Shown: positions 44,705-54,784 of the stretch, one piece after another
Numbering within the stretch: position 1 is the stretch's first letter
Layout: each line of letters begins with the position of its first letter
Assembly: GCA_940337035.1 (NCBI GenBank)
Contig: OW679200.1
Coordinates: 21,431,090 to 21,495,089 of the forward strand
Origin: Agriotes lineatus
Taxonomy: Eukaryota; Arthropoda; Insecta; Coleoptera; Elateridae
Length of the DNA stretch: 64,000 bases
Direction of reading: 5' to 3'
The notes under the pieces: generated by a model
Database searches by the model: none
Seen by the model: the letters and a program-made list of their open reading frames with translations, nothing else
Told to the model about the DNA's origin: nothing
Translations under genes and position numbers: made by a program

Positions 44705-47700
44705 AACTAATTTTAAATATATAATAGCAAACATCAATAAATACAGATGTACAAATCGGCTGAATATTGAAATTCTATTTCAAACACACTCAGGCGAGCC
44801 AGGTCAAGCCCATTACAGCTGACAAAGTCAAATAGCTAAATTAAATGATAAAAAATTGAACTACCTCTAAATAAATTGTTACAGTTATAGTCTACATTTA
44901 CAAAACGCTTTGTCTATACACATTTTCGAGGAAGTATAAACTAGCTGTATCAAGGGAATTGAATATGTCACATATTATTATCACGAAATTATAGACAGAG
45001 CACGTTATTCTTTAAACTACCTTTTATTTAATAAGTTATTTTAGTGTTTATAGTTATCTTTCTAAATTTCCTTTCTAATGTATGACTTTTAATTGATATA
45101 TTGATATTTTGAGATATTGAATCGATTCCTTACAAATTAAAAATTAAATTAATCATTCGCGAATAGAATCCATTGCTTATTCTTCATCACAGCTTGCACA
45201 ATCATGAAAATATGTCCAATTACCCTCGCCCTTTCCGTCTTGTTTCTAAAAGAATATTTTCAGATAAGTTATTAATGTCAAAATTGAATAAAACATTTAG
45301 TAGTGGGCATTAAGACGGCGTAAGTCAGTTTAAATGCAGACACATATGTGTGTGGAATTCACTTTTAGTAAGAATTAAAATATATTTTCATGAACGATTT
45401 TACCTATCTACGATATCTACAACTACAAGATACCCGTTAATGTTGAAAAATCGTTGCAATCGTTACAAAAGCTGTAAGTATTCCAACTAAGACTTCACTG
45501 TTTGCGTGTTTTAGTGGCAGTTACACATTTTTTTATATAAGAAAAATACAATTCAACATTTTGCAAGTTTTAAATCTAGGAACAAACTTTTTAAACGACC
45601 TTAACCATTTTCTCCAACGAAATTTATCGACTTCTCATTAAAATTCTGAATGCAAACATTCCATTTAAATACTATTTAGATTAGTTACATTTCAGTTGTG
45701 TAATTACACGGTTTCGCTACTGATATTTTAATTATCCACACACTAAATCCTTACACCACGTTTCTGTATCGTAAATTTTCTAACGTTATTGTAATCCACA
45801 AGCACGTTGTGATAAATTAGTTGTTGGTATCGTAACCTATTAAGGTTTTTTTCTGACATGCGTCACAGTTTACTCCAAAATAATGGCTTTTGCATTTTAG
45901 ATTAGTAGGCGGCGCTTTGGAAACCTGCTTCGCTTCCTGTAATTTTATGTACCTAGAGGTTTAAACGTTCTTTGTTGATATCAATGGAATCATGCTTTCT
46001 AAGTATAAAACATAATAACCGCAGCAAAAATAGTTTATACTAGTCGATTATTATTTATTAGTATTAGCAGCCAATCGCTTTAATGAATGCATTTCTAAGT
46101 CAGTTTGAATAAATAAATTTTATACAACAAACTTAAGAACCTATCTAGTTCGTTTAAATAATATTTAATTCAATCATGGGCGAACGTACAATATTAAATA
46201 GAAAATCGCAATTCAAATCAGAAGGCACTCCTGGCATGGCTCTTGAAAGACGAGTAATTCACACACTTTCTTTTTTATAATTCTTACTACACTCATTTTA
46301 ATATCAAGTTTATTACGATGTCGTAACGGCCGTAAAGGAATTGTTACGTGAATAATGCAAACTTCGGCTGCTTTCGAAAATGTATGGAATTAGGATGCCC
46401 AAATTTTTTTCATCTGCACTGCAGAATATTTGGACGTCATAAAATTTAATAGCCACTCATTCATTAATTTTAATTCCTTGATGTGGCTTACATTCGTGGG
46501 TATTACCATTTAGTTATCAAATTAAACTGTCTTTAATGTTTTACCTTTGCTTATTTAGACGATATATAAATCAAAATGTTCTTTGAGCTGATTGTAATGT
46601 ATCAATACATGTACACAATAACAATAAAGCACAATAGCAAAAAGCCTGCAATAATATGGTAGTTAATACTTATTATCTGTGAAAATAATAAACCCCTGCT
46701 ACGTTAGTGTTACAAAGTGTGAAGTTTAATCACGAGGTTGAAACTTCTTATCGAGTTTTTTAGACTTAGGTACCGCATCCTTAATAGCAGAAGGGAAAAT
46801 AATTGAATAGTTTAACAGCCTTAAGATCCTTTAGAAACACTCTAGGTTATGTATTTTCAAAATTGTTACATTTGCCATCCTTAAGTCTAATCAATACAAG
46901 GAGATTTAATAAATGTGCTTATACCAGAACTAAATTCCACAGCTTAGCAGTAATGTAGCAAAATTATAATATTTATAAACGTAAAATGCCACATTAATCT
47001 TCTTATCAATAACATGGAATATCGAATTCAAAATTTAAATAATTCATCCCCCTTAATTCTGCAAAAATAATTCGCCAAAGACAACTTTCTATAATTTGAC
47101 AAGCGTGTTGCACAAGGATTTACGTTTTTATGTCATGCAATGCCACAGTTAAGTCTTTAAACCCATCAATACTCCGCGTTACATTTCAACATTTGAATTG
47201 CAAAACGCACATTTTTGGATGGCGTCTGCGTTCGATCGGCAAAACCGACTGGCGCGGCAATAATTTTAATTTTGATATTTCGAACCAGTTTGAGGCTGCC
47301 TTTCCTTAACATTACTCCTAAGACAGTTAAAATTCTTTGCTTTCACCTTGATACTTGATTGTGAGAATGGCTTAAACCGCCTTTTAATCGCCGATTCAAA
47401 ATGGTTTAGGTTTTTAATTTTTATGCTAATGAACTAAGTACGTTGGACGATAGAGTAATACAGCTATGGAACGAACTTTGTTTTAAATATCGTACATCTG
47501 GATATTCGTTAGACTAATTTATTTACGCTAAATTAGTTCCCAAGGTTGGTATTAAAATGCGAAGGTAATTCTGCTACTAAAATCTTGCCTTCCAACAGTA
47601 GCATCCTGTACTTCAGTTTTTAGATGTTATCTCACGCACGCGATGAATTTTGATAGCTTCTTACGGTAAATAATTTCCTTCTATAGTTTACACGTATTTT

Positions 47701-47951
47701 CTTAATGGCCATATATTACTTAAAAGTTCTGCCTTAATTTCATTGTGCAACAAAAAGCAATTCTGTTGTATAGCCTTATAAAAAAAATCTTAGTTTATTT
47801 TACTGTATTGATTAAAGTTATAGCAAGTTCAAGTGTTTGGAAAGACTAAAGGTAGTCTTTGATGCTAATTGTCTAAAATTAGCTAACCTCATCACTAGAA
47901 CGTGTTTATCAGCTATAAATTTAGCAAAACAAAAAATTGTTGAAAATATAT
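44705..47951. other. Long AT-rich stretch without recognised features
   Basis: No gene or repeat is supported. About 47150-47320 is locally GC-rich (GGCGTCTGCGTTCGATCGGC, CTGGCGCGGC) and could be regulatory or an old insertion. Confidence 0.45.
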
Positions 47952-47982
47952 AGGTAGGTATTATTACAACTAAAATATATAA

Positions 47983-48057
47983 CCGCCCTGGTGGCCTAGT
48001 GGTTAGAGTGGCAGACTAGCGATCAGCGGTCCCGGGTTCAAACCCCGGGGGAGGCAC
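47983..48057 (+). ncRNA. tRNA-like Pol III head (A and B boxes)
   Basis: A box TGGCCTAGTGGTTAGAGTGG, B box GGGTTCAAACCCC. The T arm pairs perfectly (CCGGG, seven-base loop TTCAAAC, CCCGG). The acceptor pairs at only about five of seven positions and the anticodon stem (GCAGA/TCAGC) is mispaired, so it is not a functional tRNA gene but a tRNA-derived promoter head. Confidence 0.75.
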
Positions 48058-48112
48058 AAATTTACGTAGAAAAACGTATAATATCAGTCCTTCTCAGGAC
48101 TAACCAGGAAAC

Positions 48113-48150
48113 ACCTGAAGACGGGAGTAGATCAAAACTCCCGAAACGTT
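48113..48150 (+). ncRNA. Hammerhead-like ribozyme motif
   Basis: Order ACAC-CTGAAGA-C-GGGAGT-loop-ACTCCC-GAAAC-GTT-GTGT. CTGAAGA fits the CTGANGA core, stem II has six perfect pairs, GAAAC is intact, GTT fits an NUH cleavage triplet and ACAC/GTGT could form stem I. Stem III is minimal, as described for Penelope-like hammerheads. The base pair next to the core is C-C, so activity is uncertain. Confidence 0.55.
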
Positions 48151-48334
48151 GTGTGATTTACACCCTAGACAGTGGAAAAAGTCCGAAAAACATATCATAA
48201 TAGACCACTGCCAAAAAATGACATTCAGAGAACAAGATGAAACATTTTGTGTGATTCACACCCTAGACAGCGGAAAAAGCCCGAAAAACATATCATAATA
48301 GACCACTGCCAAAAAATGACATTCAGAGAACAAG
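48151..48334 (+). repeat. 98-bp tandem tail units
   Basis: Two copies, starting GTGTGATTTACACCC and GTGTGATTCACACCC at 48151 and 48249, nearly identical; the second is slightly shorter. Each begins with a small TGTGATT(C/T)ACA stem-loop. Confidence 0.85.
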
Positions 48335-48343
48335 GTAGGTATT

Positions 48344-48839
48344 GTTAGCATCAAAACGATTCCTCAGCTAATGCTCTCAAAACAAACCAAACTTTATGAC
48401 TACTTGGCTAGTCAGGAAGACGGCGTGCAGCTCTTTAAGTACTAACAAATGATTAAAACTCAAAAGGGGCTCCAACGAATCTTTACCAATTAACGACAAG
48501 TGTATCCAGGCATTCAACTGAGAATTCGTAAACTCAAGGAGCACATAATTTTCTAAAAGAAAAACTCAAATTACGCATAGGTAGCAGTAACCAATAATAA
48601 CACCAAACTGCTAAAATATCACAGTATAATTTTTCGTAATTCGGTAGAATTCAGTACAAATATCAAATAATTAATAGCACAAATTGCCAGTAATCATTAG
48701 TAAGAATATCAAATAATTATTGGCCTGTTGAGGGTTAATCATTTGTACCAAGTTCAAATAATGATTAGTACTTGTTAGTACAGCTACGCAGTTCGTGTAG
48801 CAAACTGTACAATAATAGCCAACTTCCGAATTTGTAGCA
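48344..48839. other. Stretch without recognised features
   Basis: AT-rich at both ends; nothing supported. Confidence 0.4.
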
Positions 48840-49330
48840 ATCGGGTGAGCATCTAGCACTGGTTCACTGATTGCATTTTGTACAATTTCACTTAAAAGAA
48901 AGAAAGACAAAACCTGATCTTCGCTTCCTTTGAGCCCCTTCTGGACGCTATATGATGATCCAGATAAGCGGAGTACCCCACATCCGAAGGTTGGAATGCA
49001 GGTGATAACAGTTCGCACCAGGCAAATGGAGACGCGCTCGTTAGCTTGGAGGCGTTTCACCCCTAATGCTGAACCTATGAGTTTCAGGGGCTCTAGACTG
49101 TTTGCTGAAGAAAAGGGAAAACCCAAAATAGACTCATGAATGCTTTCGATAAGAATCTACTCAAACAGTTTTGAAAGAACTTACCCCAGATGAATTTGGG
49201 CCACGTGTAGCTGATGACAAGTGAAGGGCATATAAAATCCGTCACAGAACTGTCCGGGCTACAACAATCCGCAACTTCTGCTGGGGCCACGAACCAAAAC
49301 AACCATATTCAGTAAGTCCGTAAAGCCGCA
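48840..49330. other. Coding-like block open on both strands, unrecognised
   Basis: On the minus strand a 151-codon frame (49126-48671) without ATG reads, among other segments, VKRLQANERVSICLVRTVIT and GLKGSEDQVLSFFLLSEIVQ. A neighbouring frame upstream reads VADCCSPDSSVTDFICPSLV and ends near a donor-like GGGGTAAGTTC (49187). The plus strand is also open (48930-49139, ending EEKGKPKIDS). Balanced codon-like composition suggests a mobile-element or exon fragment, but neither orientation matches a family I can name, so I make no call. Confidence 0.25.
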
Positions 49331-50520
49331 GGACAATTTCCAAGTCACTATCACGGCGTTCGACAGAAAAAAAGAGACGCGTTCAAACAAAAGCCAACAT
49401 TCGAGTCGCTTTTTCGCTCTCATAAGAGTCGAGCAAGTCCGTGAGTGCGCGAAATTACGAAAACCTGGTCCTCAGACATTCAAAATATTGACGGCGCACA
49501 CACCGAGCTGTGAAAATAGTAGAAGAGCCATCTAAACGTAGCAAAATACACAAAGGAATAAGTGCGAAGCTGCAAGAAACTTAAAAATATCTTGCCTTAA
49601 AAGCTTAAAATGTTGACGAAAAATATCTATTGCTTCCAATGTTTGTGCACTACAACCAAAATAAAACAATTGACTTACAGAGATTTCGACACTTGTCTAT
49701 TCAATAGAATGAAAATCGCTGATCTACCATCACTAGAAATACTAGCATGATGAATATTTGTAATTTTAATTATTGTACTCTCTCCGCGTTGCAATATTAC
49801 AGTAACAAAGATAGATCATTTCTGTGTTTATCTTTCACCATTAGATATGCTTTAACGATTATCTTTTTTCTGTGGGGTAGCTACAGTAACGTTTCCTCTA
49901 ATTAAAATAAATGTAATCAAAATTGTGCGTACCTATATATAAATCCTCCCGTTGTTATACTTCTGTTAGTTCCAAGTTGTTTCTTAGTTGTTCTGTGAGC
50001 CTAATGTTCAGCTTTCGATCCATATTTTCGGTGGTCGTCTCGGTAATCTTCTGTAAGTAGGTATCTGGATCGTTGCTATTTTGCCTAATTTGGCATTGTT
50101 GATCCCCTCTACGTGATCCCTCCATTATCATCATCACATCTTGGGTCTTGCATGTCTCCTATATGTTATGCGCTTTCTATCTCTTAGCCTTTAGTGCGAC
50201 AGCTGCTATTTATCAACGATCATGTGTTTATTCTTCAAGATAATGTCACGTAGGTAGCCCAATACTGCGGCTGCTTTCATAGTTTGGAAGCGAACTTCTT
50301 GTACGATATTTCTGCTACTGGATAATTATATTGATGCCAATATAGTTGAAGTTCTAATGATTTCGTCCTTTACAGTGAGCTTGCATGCTCTTTCGATATT
50401 AATGGGTGCGGCAAAATATACCCAGCCATGGAATATTGTTATAACTTTATTATTTCCTTGACAACTGTCAAAAGTGAAGTTTTATATCAAAGTAGAAAGA
50501 TATGAAATTTTGTTACGGAC
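49331..50520. other. Stretch without recognised features
   Basis: About 49360-49520 is somewhat richer in GC. No frame, RNA or repeat is supported. Confidence 0.45.
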
Positions 50521-50830
50521 CGTTATTTGGCTCAACAACGAGCAGAAATTGTTAAATTGTATTTCCAAAACTTTTCTTCTATAATTTCAACTTAACGCGC
50601 TTTTATGCGAGCATATTCTAATCGAAGACCTCCACACGGAGAAACAATTCGACGTTTAGCAAACGAATTTTTACACACATTAAGTGATGTAAAGCATACT
50701 GGAAGACCTCGTTCTGGTTGTTCAAACTAAAATATTGAGCTTCTTCCAGAACCAAAAACTTTCACAATAAGACGTGCAGCGCAATTAGGATTATCTAACA
50801 CATTTATTTGTTCTAAAATGTTTTCTCACT
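50521..50830 (+). pseudogene. N-terminal fragment of a mariner-type transposase
   Basis: Plus-strand reading RYLAQQRAEIVKLYFQNFSS, stop, RAFMRAYSNRRPPHGETIRR, LANEFLHTLSDVKHTGRPRS, stop, and RRAAQLGLSNTFICSKMF. This is the DUF4817-type HTH region with its GRPRS linker and second HTH, as in insect mariner-like proteins. At least two stops interrupt it and the catalytic domain is absent. No inverted repeats were found around it. Decayed fragment. Confidence 0.7.
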
Positions 50831-52085
50831 GCACATTTGTTCGCTGTAAATACTGTAGAGTACTACAACAGAGTTACCAATAATTAAGATGGGCATAATA
50901 GTTAAAGTCTAGAATAATCTGAATTTGTTTAAATAAAGAAATCATGCTCTATACTTTTATATTGAATACCGTGCTTCACACAAACCCTTTAGAAGAAAAG
51001 CCATTTTTCAAATATGATAAATAAGTTTTATGTATATTGATATGGTCTTAAAATGGCAAAGCATTTTAGATAAAATATAATTAACATGCAGCTTAATTAT
51101 ACTACAAATAAAAATAATATTAAGTCCAGCAGTACGGTTTTATCATTAAAAATTCTATTTTATACAATGGAATCGACAGTTTCTTCAGCACATGTCCATT
51201 GCTGAAACAAAGATCAGTCAGAAAGAATCATAGTTATTAATTCAATTACATGTGAGATTGTAAACGATAACAGCTAATTGTCGCTTCGTTAATTGGAAAT
51301 GTAACGCAAATTTGGTTGATGGCAGTAATTTTGAAGTAACTTGTTATATTAGTCAGTTTTTATCTGCAAAAGTAAATATTATTAGAAGGGATGAAACATA
51401 CGTTTGTTTCTTACATATTTTTTGTATGAATGGGCTACTGTTGCACACTGTTACATAATAATAATTAGAGACTGGAACAAACTGAGAACAAGTTAACTTA
51501 AATATGGCATGTTTAGATAAATGCCACAATGGTTGAAAAGTAGAAACCTGTAATTTTTAAATATTTGCTTTCCAAGGTTTCTGGAGATATAAAAAAACAG
51601 TAAAAAATGCTGTGTAAACATTTTGAATTAAAAAAACACCAGCTTTAAAATCAAACTAAGAATATAAAAAAATCAATTATATTAAAAATAAATACTGGTG
51701 TGCCCAGAAAAAGTGTTCTTTATAAAAATAAATGTGGTCAAAGAAATTTGGCCTAAGAAATATGAAGATGTTGGTGATATACGTGTAGTATAACTGACGA
51801 CGGTGCAAGCAGTCCATGCGGTAGATGCAAGTCCATTATATAAAAGAAGATAGAAAACCAGAATGTAAGTGAAATACAAAGATAATATTAAAAATGCCAG
51901 ATCTGAGTGAAATTATAGGAATTTTAAATGAAAAAACTGCTAATTGAACAATTTTTAAATTTGAAGAATGTAGATTATAAAAATTAAAGACAAGCAAAGT
52001 TAATAGTGTTTAAAGCGAAAAATTTATGAAACGATTTAAAAATAAAGATTAAATCAAACGGCATGTAAACATATAGTATTAAACG
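50831..52085. other. AT-rich stretch without recognised features
   Basis: No coding, RNA or repeat structure could be supported. Confidence 0.5.
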
Positions 52086-52166
52086 ACTTCCGGGATTGAA
52101 CCGTGTCATGATTGAGATCGAAGAAGTTCTTCGATCTCAATCATGACACGGTCCAATCCCGGAAGT
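52086..52166. repeat. 81-bp near-perfect palindrome (hairpin)
   Basis: Arms of 40 bp (52086-52125 and 52127-52166) differ at one position around a single central G. The arm begins ACTTCCGGGATTG and continues with ACCGTGTCATGATTGAGATC and GAAGAA. Five more outer bases (AAACG/AAACT) pair almost fully. It is more GC-rich than its flanks. It could form a cruciform or, if transcribed, a perfect small-RNA-type hairpin. Confidence 0.95.
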
Positions 52167-52340
52167 AGTTTGTTACTTAATGGCCGTGAAAGCCTCAGAA
52201 ATCATACAGTATTAATTAATTAAAATTAAATTTAATACAAAATTTAATAGCAATATAATTTTATTGAACCTATAAATATTTCAAAAATACAGATATTTAC
52301 CCCATAAATGTTAATTGCCTCATATTTATAGTGTTATGTG

Positions 52341-52640
52341 TTTTTTTTTGCACTCCCAGGACTAAACGACCTACTTTAGGCGTCATTTTTATTTCATCGC
52401 TCAGGTATTAAAATTGGCACTTTGGTCCTTCTCAAGGACATTATTTACAACATTACCTTAGTTACTCATCTACAGTTCCAAAGCCATCCATTTTTCCGAA
52501 TAGAATGTATAATTGTTAAAACCAGAAAATCAGATTTATTTCATAATTTGTGATCCGGGAGTGCAAAAAATAGCCTATATATCTGGGGACCAAAGTGCCT
52601 TTGATCCCTTGAGTGATTATTGCCCTCGATGTCCTCTGGG
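52341..52640. repeat. Imperfect inverted repeat with TTTTTGCACTCCC ends
   Basis: TTTTTTTTTGCACTCCC (52341-52357) is inverted at GGGAGTGCAAAAAAT (52557-52571), and GGCACTTTGGTCC (about 52418) at GGACCAAAGTGCC (about 52588). The two pairs are interleaved rather than nested. Possibly a decayed MITE. No ORF. Confidence 0.4.
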
Positions 52641-53643
52641 ATACTAAACTTCACTCGTGGGGTCAAATGATGCACTTTTATCCCTTGGTATATAATATAC
52701 CTACTATTATTTGTGTATGTCCTAATTAAATTTCACAGTAACCTTACGATATTGAGAGTCGAACAATTGATTTGTTTACACATGTGGACCAAGAAAGGTA
52801 ATATAGGATATAACGTGATAAAACCTTGAGAGAAAATTATTCATATCAATAAAATTAAACTAAAGTCATAAAAGACCGTAGCCATATAAACAATTTGTAT
52901 CTAATGTCTTCAACACACTCATAGGTTCTGATATGATAATATATATACCTTTACTTCCATGTTATTTATATCGATCTTTTGATCTTTTTATGATACTACA
53001 TGTCATCAAAAGCTTTTCTAATGGTTTTTTTTTATTCTCCACAATTTGTTAGAGTTATAAACTATAGATTATGTATTTTTTAAGAGCTTTGTATGGTGTC
53101 AAGTTATTTATTGCTTCCTCCTCTTTTTTCAGAAATGCTACCGTCATTTTTTCCTATCTCGCTGTATTTGGTGGTTTATTATCTGACGGTATTATAAGCA
53201 GTGCATTTAACTAATTTAATTAAATTGAAGAATATTATTATGGTAGTTGTGTGAAATATTCTCTCAGCAATAGCTGCAGTACTTTGTGGTATCTGGCATA
53301 GGTACATCAACGTTTATCTATTATAAATGTTTGTTCATTTACCTTCAATAGATGTTAAATTTGATTAACACTATTGTTTGCAATCATCAGCGGCAAGCGT
53401 TTCTCACAGTTTAACTCTGTGCCATTAATTCAGCTTTATATGTGACGGTTATTAAAAAACTTACGAAATCGGAAATTTCGCAATATTTCGTGCTCGTTAC
53501 CCATTAGTGATTAGTGGTACCTGCTGAAATGCGCATGCAGCTCTCATGCGTCGCAGAGGATGCGCGAAATGATCTCATCCGTTATCCTTTCAAAGCGAAA
53601 AGCGTCCTTTGATTTAATCGTTTTGTCGGAAACGTAGAAAGCC
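52641..53643. other. Stretch without recognised genes, GC-richer at its end
   Basis: From about 53450 the sequence becomes CpG-rich (GCGCATGCAGCTCTCATGCG, GTCGCAGAGGATGCGCGAAA). This could be a promoter region for the ORF that follows, but no core element is clear. Confidence 0.35.
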
Positions 53644-54000
53644 GTGCAAATTCAGCCAGATTTTATCAGCGCCAAGGACGAATTCCTTTGTACGGCGAAC
53701 GTGCGCTCCATGGTCCGGGAAAGCGACCTGTTAAAAATTGAAACTTCCAGCGGACTTCTCGCAGATGACTGGGACCGCGATAATTTGCACGTAGAGAAAT
53801 TGCAGTGTCAGCTTGTATGCGGTCAAGGAAATTACCGTTTCGTGCAGCAGTCGGTGAAGTTTGGACGCCTGGGCAGCTTTGATTATAACTGTGGCCCGTC
53901 CAAATTGGACATCAATTATTTTTTTGGCCCAATAGATTTCTACTGGTTGCTATTAATAAACTTATTATGGACACAGTCGTGTCATCTATTAAATTTGTGA
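53644..54000 (+). CDS. Unrecognised ORF in a CpG-rich island
   Basis: 118 open codons ending at TGA. The first ATG in good context (CTCCATGG) is at 53710 and would give 96 residues starting MVRESDLLKIETSSGLLADD. The first two thirds are hydrophilic; the end (FYWLLLINLLWTQSCHLLNL) is hydrophobic and lies where composition turns AT-rich, suggesting that the real sequence, if coding, ends or is spliced before about 53920. No family recognised. It may be a host exon or chance. Confidence 0.2.
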   Translation: MQIQPDFISAKDEFLCTANVRSMVRESDLLKIETSSGLLADDWDRDNLHVEKLQCQLVCGQGNYRFVQQSVKFGRLGSFDYNCGPSKLDINYFFGPIDFYWLLLINLLWTQSCHLLNL

Positions 54001-54776
54001 AATTAATAACTATATTGCCCGTCAGCTGAAGCTGATCATGCTTCAAGTTCTTTAATTTGAAGGCCAATGCCATATTAGGTGTCTGCCATTTATCAGACGC
54101 CGAATCTGCAACAATATACAGAATGCATTCTGTATCCCATCATTCCGTTTTTCCAGATCTTCCAAATAGTATAATCTACGAAATTATCCTTTCAGCTGAC
54201 CATCAGTGCAGGTACCAAACACGAATATAATATCGTAGTTGCGAAAAATTCGAATTGCTGTTTAAAAAGGGGCCGAGCTCATACATTTTTTAAGGAACGA
54301 GCTTTATTTGATTTGAACTTGACTGCAGACCTAGCTCCAATAGAATTCAATACACAAAGTGAGTCAAAATTGATTTTAAAGCGCTTGTGAATATATTTTA
54401 GCAAATAGAAAGTAAATAATATTAAAACTTCAAGAAAGAACCTCGTTTATAAAGAAAATAAAAAATTTAACTGGAGTTAATGGCCTCGCAGTTGATACCC
54501 CTTTAACTAAATGAAAAATTAAATTTTATATTTAATAATCTTTAATCACAGTATCATTGTAAATTTAAAGGTTTTTAACAAAGTTCAAAAATTCCCCAAA
54601 TAAAGTAAATACAAAACTAAAACTTATTGTTTGCTCAAGAACTTTATTTGTGTGATCGCAAACGAAAATTATTGCTAACAGCATTAAGTATTTAGTCTAC
54701 GAAGACATACATCACACGTATATTTAAACTATCAATAAATACGAAATATATCATCAAACAATTTAACTTTTTAGGT
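54001..54776. other. AT-rich stretch without recognised features
   Basis: No coding, RNA or repeat structure could be supported. Confidence 0.45.
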
Positions 54777-54784
54777 AAACTAAT

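Larger units (their letters stand above)
47963..48332 (+). mobile_element. Composite SINE-like element: tRNA-like head, hammerhead-like motif, duplicated tail
   Basis: Exact 11-bp direct repeats AGGTAGGTATT (47952-47962 and 48333-48343) bracket a 370-bp unit. It contains a tRNA-like sequence (47983-48057), a linker, a hammerhead-like core (48113-48150) and two 98-bp tail units (48151-48248 and 48249-48332). The tail (CACACCCTAGACAG, ATCATAATAGACCACTGCC) also looks like Penelope-type 3' sequence. No protein is encoded, so mobilisation by a Penelope-like or LINE machinery is inferred. The direct repeats show that the whole composite moved as one unit. Confidence 0.7.

Noticed and set aside
47983..48057. 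Functional tRNA gene
   Set aside because: A and B boxes and T arm are good, but acceptor and anticodon stems mispair, and it forms the head of a direct-repeat-bounded mobile unit.
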